The notes: generated by a model not told the origin, from the letters alone. 64,000 nucleotides of DNA from Dactylorhiza incarnata (GCA_033032865.1 JAWHQI010000023.1:806001-870000); one strand, 5' to 3'; shown: positions 9,129 to 21,930, counted from the stretch's first letter. Translations and numbers: made by a program.

Positions 9129-12100
9129 ATGACCCGAGGCGATTCTTCGAATAATCCGACTATACCTTTTGATCCTGAAATCGAGCGCACGTTTCACGAG
9201 CGCCTCCGATCTCATAATCAAAATCTACAAATAGATCCCGAAGAATCCGTCGGCGATATACATATAGGAGTAATGGGCGATCCTAATCCACCTGCGGCTC
9301 CGCAGCGGACCATGGCCTACTATGCCAGGCCGAATTTGGAGGATACAGGATCGAGCATCACTCGCCCCGCGATAGCAAATAACAATTTCGAAATAAAACC
9401 CAGCACGATTCAAATGGTACAGCAGTCGGCTCAATTCGACGGCTTGCCAGATGAGGACCCAAACCTTCATCTATATAACTTTTTAGAAATTTGCGACACG
9501 TTTAAAATTAATGGCGTCAGCGATGACGCCATTCGCTTGCGCTTATTTCCCTTTTCCCTGCGGACAAAGGCGAAATCGTGGTTGACTTCTCTTCCGAGAG
9601 GGTCCATAACCACGTGGGCCGATTTGACGGAAAATTTTCTAACTAAATATTTTCCTCCGTCAAAAACCGCCAAATTACGCACCGACATCGCATCATTTAT
9701 ACAATTCGATTCTGAGTCTCTCTACGAGACTTGGGAGCGATATAAAGAATGTCTGCGTAAGTGTCCTCATCACGCGCTACCACCTTGGCTACAGGTACAA
9801 ACGTTCTATAACGGCTTAAATTTCTCGACTCGACAAATGATCGACGCAGCCGCCGGGGGAACGTTAAACAACAAAACCCCGGAGGCCGCTCAAACTTTGT
9901 TCGAGGAAATGGCCATGAACGCATACCAGTGGAATGTGCCAAGGGCGCGTCCTTCTAAAGCGGCTGGGATTTTTGAAGTGGATGCCACTACTCACTTAGC
10001 CTCGCAGGTAGAGCAGCTAAGTAAGCAAGTGGCGGAGATGACTGCTTCCTCCTCCACTCCCGCGTGGGCTAATAATAATAATAATAATTTTAATAATCTT
10101 AATAATAATAATCTTAATAATATTAATAATAATAATAATTTATGCGAGGAATCGGTGGATTACGTGGGTAACCAAGTGCGGGGGCCCTTCAACCCTTATA
10201 GTAATAACTATAACCCGGGTTGGAGGAATCACCCGAACTTCTCCTGGAGTAACCCAAATAATGCGCAACGCCCTCCACCTGCGATCCCGCAAGGATTTCC
10301 GCATGGATATCCCCAAGGATTTCAGCAGGGTTTTGCGCCTCCTCCTCCAAAACCTTCTCCGCTCGAGGAGCTTTTTGCAAAATACATGGCTTCCAACGAC
10401 GCAAATATCCGGAATATAACCGGATCGCTAAAAAACTTAGAAATGCAGGTTGGCCAGCTTGCAAAAATGGTCTCCGAGCGGCCACATGGAGCACTACCGG
10501 GGAACTCGGAGCAGAACCCGCGTGAAAATGCCCACGCCATTACCCTTCGCAGCGGCAAGGAGGTCGACTCCCCATTGCGGGTTGAGCATCAGGTAACTGT
10601 TTCGCCTCCGACCCCTGCACCCTCGTCTTTTATTTTATTAGATACGGAAAAAAAATTAGCGCCGGGCGTCTCGAGCCCGCAAATTCCGTACCCCGCAAAA
10701 CTTAATAAAGAGAAGGAGGACGAACATTATAAAAAGTTTTTACAAATTTTTAAACAAATTCAAATTAACGTCCCCTTCTGCGAGGCACTCTCACAAATGC
10801 CGAAATACGCGAAATACCTTAAGGAGCTCCTTTCTAATAAAAAGAAGCTCGAGGGAATTTCGCGTGTTTCCTTAAATGCGGAATGCTCGGTGGTCCTACT
10901 TAATAAATTGCCGCCGAAACTAAACGACCCGGGAAGGTTTTCCATCCCGTGCCTTTTTGGCAATTTATTAATAAAGTACGCCCTAGCGGACCTGGGAGCG
11001 AGCATCAATTTGATGCCCTTCTCCCTCTTTAAAAAACTTGATTTGGGTGTTCCCACCCCAACGAAAATGAGCATCCAACTCGCGGATCGCTCGATAAAAT
11101 ATCCTATCGGGGTAGTGGAGGACGTTCTGGTCAAGGTTGACAAGTTTATCTTCCCGGTAGACTTCGTCATCCTCGACATCGAGGAGGACGCCGAGGTGCC
11201 AATTATCCTCGGTCGCCCTTTCCTCGCGACCTCCCGCGCTTTAATTGACGTGAGTAACGGTCGCCTCCTCCTTCGGGTAGGGGACGACGAAGTTACCCTT
11301 CTTATTAATCCCTCGATGCGAAATTCTTTATCGAACGACGATTCTTGCTTTCACTTAGAATCCGCGTTCGAGGATGAGTGTTCTTCGCTTGCAGAATTAC
11401 TAGCTTTAAATTTAGACGAAACGGATTTGGCGGACCTCGCCCCTTTGGACGAGCTACCGCCAGATTCGCCTTTCGAATCTTTTAATTCTAAAAGTTTAAA
11501 AATTTCAACATCTTACGAAGAACCCCCGGTCTTGGAGCTTAAGCCACTCCCCGACCATTTAAAATACGCTTTTCTCGCCGCGGACTTAAAACTCCCGGTT
11601 ATTATTTCGTCTTCTTTATCTGATTCGGAAACTTCCGAATTAGTTAAAGTTTTGTCCACGCATCGCTATGCAATTGCATGGCAGATTTCCGATATTAGGG
11701 GGATAAATCCCTCTTTTTGCACGCACAAAATATTCTTAGAAGATAATTCCCGCAAAACCATCCAGCCTCAGCGACGATTAAACCCAAATATGCGGGAGGT
11801 CGTTAAGGCTGAAGTAATAAAATTACTGGATGCGGGGATTATCTACCCTATTTCTGACAGCACGTGGGTTAGTCCCATTCATGTCGTGCCTAAAAAGGGC
11901 GGTATAACGGTAGTGGCAAACGAACATAACGAATTAATTCCAACTCGTACTGTTACGGGTTGGAGGGTGTGCATCGATTACCGAAAATTAAATGATGCCA
12001 CCCGCAAAGACCACTTTCCGTTACCGTTTATCGATCAAATTTTGGAGCGGCTATCGGGCCATCCTTATTATTGTTTTCTCGATGGTCTATCGGGATTTTT

Positions 12101-14045
12101 ACAAATTCCTATCTCCCCCGAAGACCAGGAGAAAACAACCTTTACGTGCCCCTTCGGTACCTTCGCGTACCGAAGGATGCCATTCGGCCTCTGCAACGCG
12201 CCAGCTACATTTCAACGATGTATGCTAGCGATATTTGGAGAGCTCGTAGAGGATATTATGGAAGTCTTTATGGATGACTTCTCGGTTTTTGGAAGCTCCT
12301 TCCAAAACTGCCTCCAAAATTTAGATCGAGTCCTCCAACGATGCGAAGACACGAACCTGGTTTTAAACTGGGAAAAGTGTAATTTTATGGTTCGAGAAGG
12401 CTTAGTTCTCGGCCACAAAATTTCTGAAAGAGGGATGGAGGTCGACAAGGCCAAGGTCGAAATAATTGAAAAACTCCCCGCGCCCTCAAATATTAAATCA
12501 ATCCGTAGTTTTCTTGGCCACGCGGGTTTTTATAGGCGGTTCATCCAAAACTTTTCTAAAATAACAAAACCGCTAACCCACCTCCTGGAGAAGGAATCTC
12601 CATTTATTTTTGATAACGCGTGCGTAGAGGCATTCAATGCCATAAAAAATAAACTTATCCATTCTCCCATTCTGGTGGCGCCCGATTGGACCCTTCCGTT
12701 TGAGATTATGTGCGACGCGAGCGATATAGCGGTAGGGGCCGTATTAGGCCAACGCGTAAATAAATATTTTCATCCTATCTACTACGCGTCCCGCACGCTC
12801 ACGGCCGCACAGGCTAATTACACGACAACGGAAAAGGAACTCCTTGCCGTCGTCTTCGCCATAGATAAGTTTAGGCCATACGTCACGCTTTCAAAAATTA
12901 TTATATTTACCGACCACTCCGCCCTAAAATATTTATTAGAAAAAATGGACGCTAAGCCCCGCCTTCTTCGATGGATCCTCCTATTACAAGAATTTGATTT
13001 AGAGATCCGCGATAAGAAGGGGGCCGAAAATTTAGCGGCCGACCACCTTTCTCGTTTAGAGCACCCAATCGCGGAAGCGCTCTTCGAACCGGAAATCGAT
13101 GATCGATTTCCCGAGGAGCGTCTTTTAGCTTTAAATAATTTAAAAACTTCTCCCTCGCCTTGGTTCGCAGACTACGCCAACTATTTAGTTGCGCGGGTGC
13201 TCCCGAAAGACTTTTCAAAACAGCAAAAGAAGAAATTCTTTTCTGATTTGAAAAATTACTTTTGGGAGGACCCTTTCTTATTTCGCGTCTGCGCGGACCA
13301 AGTCGTGCGGAGATGCATTTCGAACGAGGAGGGTGCGCAAATTTTGCGGCACTGCCACGAAGGGCCGGCCGGGGGGCATTATCAAGCCAACCGGACCGCG
13401 CAGAAGGCGCTGGAGGCGGGCTTTTATTGGCCCGCTCTCTTCAAAGACGCTCACACTTTTGTGAGCGCATGCGATAGCTGTCAACGGTCGGGTAACATCT
13501 CTCGTCGCGACGAGATGCCCCAAAATTTTTATTTAGAATGCGAGATTTTCGATTTATGGGGCATAGATTTCATAGGCCCCCTACCTCCTTCTTATACAAA
13601 TCGCTACATTTTAGTGGCGGTCGACTACGTATCTAGGTGGGCGGAAGCGCAAGCTCTCCCCACCAACGATGCGAGAGTCGTCGTCAACTTTCTTAAAAAA
13701 TTATTTTCTCGCTTCGGTACGCCCCGTGCGATAGTTAGTGATAGGGGTACGCACTTTTGCAACGCCCAATTTGCAAAAATATTAACCAAATATGGCGTCA
13801 CGCATAAACTCGCCACCGCCTATCACCCCCAAACGAGCGGCCAAGTGGAGGTCGTAAATCGGGAAATCAAACGCATATTAGAAAAAACTGTTTCAATAAA
13901 TAGGAAGGATTGGGCAATTAAATTAGACGACGCGCTGTGGGCATATCGTACGGCGTACAAGACCGCAATCGGTTGTACGCCTTATCGATTAGTCTACGGC
14001 AAGGCGTGCCATTTGCCCGTAGAATTAGAGCACCGCGCTTTTTAG
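9129..14045 (+). CDS. gag-pol: Athila-type Gag-Pol polyprotein, ends at premature TAG
   Basis: One 1,638-codon frame for the particle protein and replication enzymes. Order: Gag (about residues 60-280), a poly-Asn stretch (about 315-338) where the CCHC knuckle should be, aspartic protease with Asp621 in DLGA and a later ILGRPFL motif, reverse transcriptase with FMDD at 1047-1050, RNase H with Asp1196, integrase zinc finger (H/H about 1408-1418, C/C about 1447-1450) and integrase core Asp1480, Asp1538, Glu1574 with exactly 35 residues between the last two. ATG 9129 is the first ATG in the open frame. The frame stops at TAG 14043-14045, where relatives have Trp, and the homologous sequence runs on to 14444. 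The amber lies after the catalytic core, so the enzymes are complete but the integrase tail is cut off. Confidence 0.92.
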   Translation: MTRGDSSNNPTIPFDPEIERTFHERLRSHNQNLQIDPEESVGDIHIGVMGDPNPPAAPQRTMAYYARPNLEDTGSSITRPAIANNNFEIKPSTIQMVQQSAQFDGLPDEDPNLHLYNFLEICDTFKINGVSDDAIRLRLFPFSLRTKAKSWLTSLPRGSITTWADLTENFLTKYFPPSKTAKLRTDIASFIQFDSESLYETWERYKECLRKCPHHALPPWLQVQTFYNGLNFSTRQMIDAAAGGTLNNKTPEAAQTLFEEMAMNAYQWNVPRARPSKAAGIFEVDATTHLASQVEQLSKQVAEMTASSSTPAWANNNNNNFNNLNNNNLNNINNNNNLCEESVDYVGNQVRGPFNPYSNNYNPGWRNHPNFSWSNPNNAQRPPPAIPQGFPHGYPQGFQQGFAPPPPKPSPLEELFAKYMASNDANIRNITGSLKNLEMQVGQLAKMVSERPHGALPGNSEQNPRENAHAITLRSGKEVDSPLRVEHQVTVSPPTPAPSSFILLDTEKKLAPGVSSPQIPYPAKLNKEKEDEHYKKFLQIFKQIQINVPFCEALSQMPKYAKYLKELLSNKKKLEGISRVSLNAECSVVLLNKLPPKLNDPGRFSIPCLFGNLLIKYALADLGASINLMPFSLFKKLDLGVPTPTKMSIQLADRSIKYPIGVVEDVLVKVDKFIFPVDFVILDIEEDAEVPIILGRPFLATSRALIDVSNGRLLLRVGDDEVTLLINPSMRNSLSNDDSCFHLESAFEDECSSLAELLALNLDETDLADLAPLDELPPDSPFESFNSKSLKISTSYEEPPVLELKPLPDHLKYAFLAADLKLPVIISSSLSDSETSELVKVLSTHRYAIAWQISDIRGINPSFCTHKIFLEDNSRKTIQPQRRLNPNMREVVKAEVIKLLDAGIIYPISDSTWVSPIHVVPKKGGITVVANEHNELIPTRTVTGWRVCIDYRKLNDATRKDHFPLPFIDQILERLSGHPYYCFLDGLSGFLQIPISPEDQEKTTFTCPFGTFAYRRMPFGLCNAPATFQRCMLAIFGELVEDIMEVFMDDFSVFGSSFQNCLQNLDRVLQRCEDTNLVLNWEKCNFMVREGLVLGHKISERGMEVDKAKVEIIEKLPAPSNIKSIRSFLGHAGFYRRFIQNFSKITKPLTHLLEKESPFIFDNACVEAFNAIKNKLIHSPILVAPDWTLPFEIMCDASDIAVGAVLGQRVNKYFHPIYYASRTLTAAQANYTTTEKELLAVVFAIDKFRPYVTLSKIIIFTDHSALKYLLEKMDAKPRLLRWILLLQEFDLEIRDKKGAENLAADHLSRLEHPIAEALFEPEIDDRFPEERLLALNNLKTSPSPWFADYANYLVARVLPKDFSKQQKKKFFSDLKNYFWEDPFLFRVCADQVVRRCISNEEGAQILRHCHEGPAGGHYQANRTAQKALEAGFYWPALFKDAHTFVSACDSCQRSGNISRRDEMPQNFYLECEIFDLWGIDFIGPLPPSYTNRYILVAVDYVSRWAEAQALPTNDARVVVNFLKKLFSRFGTPRAIVSDRGTHFCNAQFAKILTKYGVTHKLATAYHPQTSGQVEVVNREIKRILEKTVSINRKDWAIKLDDALWAYRTAYKTAIGCTPYRLVYGKACHLPVELEHRAF

Positions 14046-14444
14046 GCGTTAAAACTCTTAAATCTCGATCACAATTTAACCGCCGAAAATCGGAAATTCC
14101 AATTAAACGAACTCGATGAATGGCGTGCGAACGCTTACGAGAGTAATAAATTTTATAAGGAACGCTCGAAATTTTACCACGACCGCAAAATTAAATTTCC
14201 AAAATCATTTGCGCCGGGCGATCTCGTCCTCCTATATAATTCTCGTCTTCGTCTTTTTCCGGGGAAACTAAAATCCCGTTGGTCCGGCCCCTTTCAAGTG
14301 AAAGAGGTTTGGCCATACGGGACCGTCCTTATCACCCACCCGGAAAAAGGCGACTTAAAAGTTAACGGTCACCGACTAAAACTCTACCACGCGGGGGATC
14401 AACTGGGAGGGAAGCTAAATTCCATACCCCTCCCCCACCTCTAA
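14046..14444 (+). pseudogene. pol: Integrase C-terminal tail of D, past the amber codon
   Basis: Same frame as the Gag-Pol ORF, open from the TAG to TAA at 14442-14444, about 132 codons. It contains the GPF...YG motif of the GPY/F module typical of Gypsy integrases and an FPGK-(L)-KSRWSGPF context. One base change separates it from the main ORF, so the lesion is recent or tolerated. Confidence 0.85.
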
Positions 14445-15293
14445 AAAGATCGTACCCCGCCACCGCGTCAAGCTACGAGACGGTAAACAAAGCGCTCGTG
14501 GGAGGCACCCCCATATTTATCCAATTTCGCTCTTTCACATAAAAAAAAAATGATGAAATAATTTTTCATTTCAAAAAAAAAAAAAAAAAAAAAAAAAACT
14601 TAAAAAAAAATAATAATAAATAATAATAATAAATAAAAAAATAAAAAAAAAAATGAAAAAAAATAATAATATTAATAATTATGCATATTTTAAATTATCA
14701 TTCTCTTTTTTCAAAAAGAAAAATGAAACAAATAAAATAATGCAAAAACTTTAAAAAGAAAATCAAAACGATTTTTGGGAAATTTTAAGATAAGACAATA
14801 GGAAGTTTCTCAAAGTAGGATTATTCGACAGACCCGAGAGGGGATTTTTGTCGATATTTCGAAACAAGAAAACCCCGTTGCTTTTGCCTTTCTATTTCTC
14901 TTATTTCTTCCTTGGTTTTTATCTTAAAGTTTTCTCTTTATTTTCTTTATTTTATCTTTCTTAAAATTTAGATATATTTTAAAACATGCTTATTTTCATA
15001 TTAAAACAAAAACAACAAAAAAATACATATAATATAAATAATAACATAAAAAGATGATAAAAATTTATTTTTATCATACCAAAAAATATATGTTTTCTTT
15101 TTCTTACTTCTTTTATACTTATTTTATTCATGTTTTGTACATTTCAAAAAACTAAAACAAACCAAAAAAACAATTTTGTATATATTCGTGGAGTCCCTTT
15201 TTTTTTTGTAACTATTCTTGTATATATTTTTTCTTTCTTGTAATTAAAATCTTCGTCTTTTTTGTAAATATTTTCGTTCCTCACACTTACCTT

Positions 15294-15332
15294 CAACATT
15301 GAGGACAATGTTGGTTTTAAGTATGGGGGCGT
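15294..15332 (+). other. Inverted repeat plus internal polypurine motif
   Basis: CAACATTG and CAATGTTG form an 8-bp stem around AGGA, followed directly by TTTTAAGTATGGGGGCG. The TTAAGTATGGGGG word recurs immediately before the 3' LTR, so this is a likely internal (central) polypurine tract. Confidence 0.6.
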
Positions 15333-16412
15333 GTTTTCCCTCTTTTTTGTAATTATTTTTGCCCCTCCCTTATCAAATGAAAAAAAAAAAAAAAAAAATT
15401 TTATGTTTTATATTTATGTCTTTATTTGTATATAAATATTTATGTCTTTATTTGTATATAAATAAACCTTATTTATAAAATCAAAATCAAAAAAAAAAAA
15501 AAAAAAAAAGATGAAAAGTTTTACTAAAAAATTTGTTACAACAAAATTCACAAAAAATTTGTCATAACATTCAAAAAATATATGTCTTTCTTTTTCTTTC
15601 TTTTTCCTTTTTTTAGTATTAATGTAAATATATATGTATTTACATATGTTTTTTTTGTTGTTATAAATCAAAAAAAAAAAAATGATGAAAAAAGTACTTA
15701 AAAATTTGTTATAACAAAATTAATTTTGTCATAACACCAAAAATATTTATGTTCTTTTATTTCTTTTCTTTTCTTTCTTTTTTCCCTTTTTTTATGTACA
15801 TATTTTTAACAAAATTAAAACAATCAAAAAAATTATGATGAAAAAAAAAAATATCTTAGAAAAATCAAAAAAATTTTGTATTTATATATGCATTTTGTTA
15901 TAAAGAAAATCAAAAATCCAAAAAAAAATCATATCTTAAAAACAAAAAACAAATATTTGAAAAACTTATCAAAAAAAAAAAAACCCAAAAATAAAATAAA
16001 ACCCCTACTTAGCTTTTTGTTATTCCCAAGGCGAGGTTAGTTTTATCTCTAAGCGCTTTTCATTATTTATGATTTGCTAAATCAATTTTATTTATTTCAT
16101 AGTTTGAAAAATTTAAATCGAGGAATTTTCAGTAGTAAAGAAAATCTTACGATCTTAATTTAATTTGAGAACAGAACTTTTAGCACTACCTCGAGTTTAC
16201 CCTAAATTGATTCATTTTTGTATTATATTGGCAAACCATCTTTAGATTCAATTATTCTAACTCTAAACTTGTGAAACTTTAGGAATGTTTTTAATCTACT
16301 AAACTTGCTCTCAAAATCTTTCTTTATTAATCTAGAATTTCTCTCGAAACCCAAGTATAAACACCCTTTTAGCTTGGCATAAAAAAGTAAAAGAAGAAGT
16401 TTTAAAAGAAAT

Positions 16413-16510
16413 CCTGTGTCAATGGGAATAAAAAGATTCCGTAAACACAGGCACCCAATATTGTTAAAAGAAATCTTGTGTCAATGGGAATTTAATTCCG
16501 TAAACACGGG
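16413..16510 (+). repeat. Duplicated hairpin in 3' tail of D
   Basis: Two units about 62 bp apart. Unit 1 (16413-16451) pairs CCTGTGT with ACACAGG and GGAAT with ATTCC. Unit 2 (16475-16510) pairs CTTGTGT with ACACGGG, which works as RNA through G-U pairs, with the inner GGAAT/ATTCC stem kept. Confidence 0.6.
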
Positions 16511-17023
16511 CATTGGGTTAAGTTTAGAAAAGATTTCGATTATCCCGCGTAAACCAACGCTGGGAACCAAAGCAAAACCACCAAAAAGGTGGGGTGAGAG
16601 GATACAATCCGTCACCCCTAAATCCAAGCACTCTTCTTTTTGCCAAGGCTACCTCTTTTCCCCTACCCCTTAGCCAATAAAATTGTTCCTAGATTTTAAT
16701 TTAAAAAAGTTTGAGAGAGCATAATTAGTAGGCTTTATTTATTCTTAAAAGCTTTCTTAAAAAAGGTTAAAGTTTTATATAATTCTATTCTAATTAAAAG
16801 GTACCAAAGACTGCAATAATCGACGCTATTTAGCTAACTTTAGAAGTCTCGCTAAAAATTTTTCGCTCTTTTTAAATTGCTTTCATAATTTTGGACTTAC
16901 CTCCTTAAACAATCCTAAATTTATTTCGATCTTACTTATGATTTAATAAAAACTTTAGTAAATTAGAAATTTTATTAAACGTCTTATAGGTATCCCTTAC
17001 TTTTGCTCTGGAATAGCAAAAGC

Positions 17024-17040
17024 TTAAGTATGGGGGTGTT
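17024..17040 (+). other. Polypurine tract of D
   Basis: TTAAGTATGGGGGTGTT abuts the 3' LTR start TGATGAATAG at 17041; this is the plus-strand priming site. Confidence 0.75.
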
Positions 17041-18355
17041 TGATGAATAGTAAATAATGCATATTTTTAGTATAATTTCTAGCCTAATTTTGGGCAATTT
17101 TGTACATATTACATACAAATTATTGAATAAATCACTTCTTTTTATATGTTTATAAATATTCATATAAATTTTGTTAAAATAAGTAATTATACTTATATAA
17201 AAATAAATTTTGAAATAACTTTGTATTATGTATTTAATATAAATATAAAGAAATATATAAATATATATAATAATTATAGTAGTATATATATATATGGACA
17301 GATCTATACAAATTCCACGAGATTCCACGAGATTTCACGGGACGAATTCCACGAGACGTCACGTATTTCACGGGTTTTCACGGGATGTTTCGACGAATTG
17401 CAGTAAAAGTTGGGTATTTCTACATACAATATGCAAATTATTAAAATAAATAGCTTGTTTTATCTTATATGTAAATATTATAAGTATAAATAAATATTGA
17501 TATTTTTAATACATATATATTTATGTATATATGTAATAATAAATACATATATGTTAATATATAATAATAATAAGTGTATATATAAATAAATAAGATATAT
17601 AATAAAATATATATTATAATAATGATAAGAATGTATATACAATAATAATAATAATAAGTATATATAGTAATATTTAATAAAAATAGTAATATGTATATGT
17701 ATATAATAATATAGTAGTATAAGCTATTAACATAATAATAATATCCGATAAATATATATGTATGTGTATAAATATATGTATTATATATGTATATGTGTAA
17801 ATATATAAATAATAATAGTATATAATATATAATAATAACATATATATTTATAATAAAGAATAACATATATATATTAAATCATATAATTAGTTATGTAAAT
17901 TAAATTAAAAATGAAAATAAAAATATCTGTGCTGATCATAATATATTTAAAATACCCCTTTACTTTACAGATGGAGCCACTTGGCTCGCTGGTTCTGCTC
18001 TTGGTTGACCCCGGAACCACCCTGGGATCGAATCCGGGCAAGCTCAATTTTGCTCCGGATTAAATCCGCCTGCCCTGCTGCCCGCGCCCTGCCCGATCCG
18101 CCCTGCCCGCGCCGCTGCCCGATCCGCATGCCCGCGCCCGTGCCAGCGATCCGCCCTGCCCGCGCCGCTGCCCGATCCGCCTGCCCGCGCCCCTCCAGCT
18201 CAACCCGCCACCTGCTGCACCCTTCCAGCTCCCTAACCGCACCCCACATGCTTCCAGCTAACCGCACCCCCCTCAACTCAAAACAAATTTTGCTTCTCTC
18301 AATGTGCAGCCAGCTGCCCCTTTTTTTTTTGCTTAATGCACCCCCCCAATTCCTC

Positions 18356-18363
18356 TATAAATA
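18356..18363 (+). promoter_or_regulatory. TATA box of D 3' LTR
   Basis: TATAAATA in the same context as 6685-6692. It lies upstream of the Harbinger insertion, so readthrough from this LTR would enter transposon E in its sense direction. Confidence 0.65.
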
Positions 18364-18798
18364 AGGGGGGTAGGCCATTGTATTAAAGGTTCAAAATTTT
18401 GAGAGCTTGTTCTTAAGGTTTTGATCCAACTAGTCTTTTGTAATTTTCATAATTTTGTGCACTTTCTCTCTCTTGTTTTGTAATCCTTTTATGATGAAAA
18501 TAAAATAGCTTGTTTTGTAAAAATTGTTCCCTTTGTTCTTGTGAAAATTATTCTCTTTTTAGTCTTTTTCTTTTTATTTTTAGTTTTTGTAATTTTGTAA
18601 TTTTAATTAGTTTTGTCCATTTTAATTTGGGTGTGTGTGTGTATGAGTGCAATTTTCATATTTTTAGCTTAGTTGTAATTTTTAGATGAATATATATTAG
18701 TGTGTGTGAGTGTAGGAGTTTAATTAGTTTTTTTTTTGTTTTGTTTTGTTTTCTTTTGTTTTTATTTTCTCTTAGCCTTTTTTATAAGTGTGTGTGAG

Positions 18799-18885
18799 GT
18801 GGCGTTTGGCGCGGCTTATAGGTTGCTGTGCGGTTTAAACGCACCGGATAAGCAGATCTGTTCTGCGTTTGGCGCGGCTTATTTT
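18799..18885 (+). repeat. Left end of Harbinger E with subterminal repeat
   Basis: Begins GTGGCGTTTGGCGCGGCTTA and repeats GCGTTTGGCGCGGCTTAT about 68 bp further in, at about 18867-18884. The outer copy pairs imperfectly with the right end. Subterminal copies of the terminal motif are common binding sites for the ORF1/transposase complex in Harbingers. Confidence 0.65.
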
Positions 18886-19299
18886 CAAAAAGGAGTTTAT
18901 TAACATCCGCTCTTTCCTATATCCCCCCAACCGCAGGAATTTTCCGCGTCTGACCGCAAAAGCAATCCCGCGAGGCGCACGATTCGTCTTCAACCTAGCC
19001 CGACGGCGCTTCCCGATTTTTCTCCCCTTACCTAGCGGCGATTTCCCAGCGACGGCAAGCCAGCATAGCTCCTCGTTGCCTCGTCTCCTTTTTCGTCGAT
19101 CCCACGCCTCCTTCTTCCCCTAACCTAGCCCGACAGCAACCCTCTCCTTCCATTCCGACGGCTACGACGTCGGTGAAAGAGCTCCATCAACATCAGTTTT
19201 TGTTCTCCTTCAACATTCTTCTGAGGTATTGCATTTCCTCCTCTAGTTCGTCCCATATTAGGGAGCTTGAATGGATGCACCTTTGTTTTTTGATGTGTG

Positions 19300-20940
19300 T
19301 TTTGTGTATGTAGGTGTGTGTGTGTGTGTATGTAGATTAATCAATGGCTGCACTATTTAGGTGTAGATCAATGGCTGCACTGTTTATGTTTGTAGGTTTG
19401 TGTGTGTATGTAGATGTGTGTGTATGTGTATTGTGTATTTAGATGTATGTATTGTGTGTGTAGTATGTGTATTGTTTGTGTGTGTATTTATGTGTGTGTG
19501 TGTGTTGTGTGTTTTTTTATTGTGTGTTTTGTGCATGTGTATGTGTGTATGTATGTGTTTGTATTTGTGTTTGTGTGTGTGTATGTATGTGTGTGTTTGT
19601 TTGTGTGTGTGTGTTTATGTGTATTTGTTTATTGTGTGTATATGTGTGTATGTAGGTATGTGGGTGTATGTAGTTTTGTGTGTGTATGTAGATGTATGTG
19701 TATGTGTATTGTGTATGTGTATGTGTGTTGTGTGTTTTTTTATTGTGTTTTTGTGTATGTGTATGTGTGTATGTATGTGTTTGTATTTGTGTGTGTGTGT
19801 GTTTGTTTGTGTTTGTGTGTGTGTGTTTATGTGTATTTGTTTATTGTGTGTATATGTGTGTATGTAGGTATGTGGGTGTATGTAGGTTTGTGTGTATGTG
19901 TATTGTGTATGTGTGTGTGTATGTGTGTTGTGTTTTATTTATGTGTGTGTATGTGTGTTGTGTGTGTATTTATGTGTGTGTTTGTGTATTGTGTATGTGT
20001 GTATCTAGTTGTATGTGTGTTTGATTTTTAATTGTTTGAATTTGTGTTGTGTATGTGTTGTGTTGTGTGTTGTGTATGTGTGTGTGTGCTGTATGTGTGT
20101 TGTATATGTGTATGTGTATGTGTTGTGTGTGTGTCTATATGTGTTGTGTGTGTGTTGTGTGTGTGTGTTGTTTGTTGTGTATTGTATATGTGTTGTGTGT
20201 GCGTGTGTATGTGTTGTTGTTTGTATGTGTATATGTGTTGTTGTTTGTGTGTGTGTGTGTGTGTTGGTGTGATGTGTGTGTTGGTGTATATATGTGTGTT
20301 GGTGTGTATGTGTGCTGTGTATGTTGGTGTGTATGTGTGTATACTATGAATGTGTCTTATTTCAATGTATGAATGTGTAACTTATTTTGTTTTTTAAGGA
20401 TTGTGTTGTGTATGTGTGTGTGTGTTCATATGGGCTGTTGAGTTTGGATATGTATTGGGGCTGTGTGTGTATGTGTTCATATGCTGTGTGTGTGTGTGTT
20501 TGTTTTTATGTTGTGGTGTGTGTGTTTGTTTTTATGTTGTGTTGTGTTGTGTGTGTGTGTTCATGTGTGTGTGCGTGTTCATATACATGTGTGTGTGTGT
20601 TCATATACATGTGGGTGTGTGTGTGTGTGTGTTCATATACATGTGTGTGTGTGTGTGTTCATATACATGTGTGTGTGTTGTATGTTGTTGTGTGTGTGTA
20701 TGTGAAGTGTGTGTATATGTGTATGTGTGTGTATATATGTGTGTGTGTGTGTGTTGTGTGTGTGTATATGTGTATGTGTGTGTGTATGTGTGTGTGTTGT
20801 ATTTTGTTGTGTGTGTGTGTATGTGTTGTGTGTGTGTATGTGAGATGTGTGTATATGTGTGTATATGTGTGTGAGCTGTATATATGTATGTGTTTGTATA
20901 TGTGTGTATGTATATGTGTGTGTATGTGTGTGTGTTTTAA
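19300..20940 (+). repeat. GT/TATG-rich low-complexity block in Harbinger E
   Basis: About 1.6 kb of imperfect TGTG, TATG and TTTG words in which the plus strand is almost free of C. Larger units are visible: a block near 19400-19690 recurs with changes at 19690-19890, and a CATATACATGTG word repeats near 20580-20670. Several long open frames rich in Cys and Val cross it in all plus frames; these follow from the TGT/GTG repeats and are not genes. Alternating purine-pyrimidine DNA of this length can adopt Z-DNA. Confidence 0.9.
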
Positions 20941-20984
20941 TCTTAAAATGCTGTTTAGGTTAAATCTTGTATATTTTTTTAAGG

Positions 20985-21930
20985 ATGGGCAAAACGAAAG
21001 ATGGTGGGGTGGCCGCTATGTGGGACAACAATGATGTGCTGTTATTCTGTGATATATGCATAAAAGAGATAGAGCTTGGGAATCGACCCACCACGCATTT
21101 TAGTAAACAGGGGTGGATTAATGTTATGAATAAATTTGAAATGCAAACCGGGAAAAAATATGATAAAGTCCAACTTAAGAATAAATGGGATCATTTGAAG
21201 AAATAGTGGAAATTATGGACAGAGTTGAAGCGTGGTGAGACCGGTTTGGGTTGGAATGCATCAAGAAAGACTATAGACGCCTCGGACGAGTGGTGGGACG
21301 AAAGATTGAAGGTATTTTTTACTTAAATTCATTTCCAAAGTGATTTCTTAACTTAAAATTCCTCAATGTCTAATTTTAAAATACTTTATTTTGTAGGTTG
21401 TCTCGGCGGCAAAGAAATTTCGGTATGCCGGAATCCCCCCAGAGTTAGAGGATAAACTGAACGTGATGTTTAGTTCAGTTGTCGCTACAGGGCATCATTC
21501 TTGCACCCCTCACACCGCAAATCTTGGTACGGAGTCTATTGATGAAAGAGAAATGTCAGCGGATGAACATGACGACCTTGAGGTTATCGGAGCTCCTCAA
21601 CCAGCTGAGACCGCAAATATATCTGAAACAAGCAAAATAAGGAGCAAAAGAAAGAAGAAAGCTAGCAGCTCGGTGTTAGAAGATTTGGCCGAGTCCTCGA
21701 AGATCATAAGTCGATGCATCCAGGAGCAACCCAAGATTACATCTTCTTCTTTCACTATTGCACATGCACTAGAAAAATTAGGCACGTACTCAGAAGTGCA
21801 GTCTGATGAAGACTTCTATGATTTTGCCATCACATACTTGATGGAAACAAAACATAGAGAGACTTTCATGTGCCTTCCAGAAGGCATGAACATCAAGTGG
21901 TTGAAAAACCGTTATACTCGTGGGACGTAG
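20985..21930 (+). pseudogene. Harbinger ORF1: Myb/SANT-like DNA-binding protein
   Basis: Helper protein that binds the transposon ends with the transposase. Exon 1 starts at ATG 20985 and ends at 21311 (AAG|GTATTT); an 85-bp intron ends TTTTGTAG at 21396; exon 2 runs from 21397 to TAG 21928-21930, about 286 codons. The N-terminal 110 residues show the trihelix Myb/SANT-like pattern with spaced Trp residues (W in DVLLFCD-preceding segment, GW, KWDHLKK, WKLW, GLGW, WW). Exon 2 has a basic Lys/Arg patch and a C-terminal domain typical of plant Myb/SANT-like proteins. A TAG at 21204-21206 interrupts the Myb domain; otherwise frame and splice sites are intact, so one base change disables it. Confidence 0.75.

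Larger units (their letters stand above)
14445..17023 (+). other. Non-coding 3' tail of element D
   Basis: About 2.6 kb of A/T homopolymer-rich DNA with no ORF that looks real, where many Athila elements carry an env-like gene. Recognisable parts are an inverted repeat with an internal polypurine motif (15294-15332) and a duplicated hairpin (16413-16510). Confidence 0.75.

Noticed and set aside
9225..13816. Minus-strand open frames of 60-139 codons under the gag-pol gene of D
   Set aside because: They are antisense shadows of the coding sequence without any motif.
18790..18802. GAG or GTG as a target duplication of Harbinger E
   Set aside because: The right flank reads CAT|TGTATG; no 2-9-bp match with the left flank survives when the LTR is rebuilt.
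19400..21034. Long Cys/Val-rich open frames (155, 205, 215 codons) in all plus frames
   Set aside because: They follow from TGT/GTG repeats lacking stop codons; overlapping frames read equally well and no start context or domain is present. The only real start nearby is ATG 20985.
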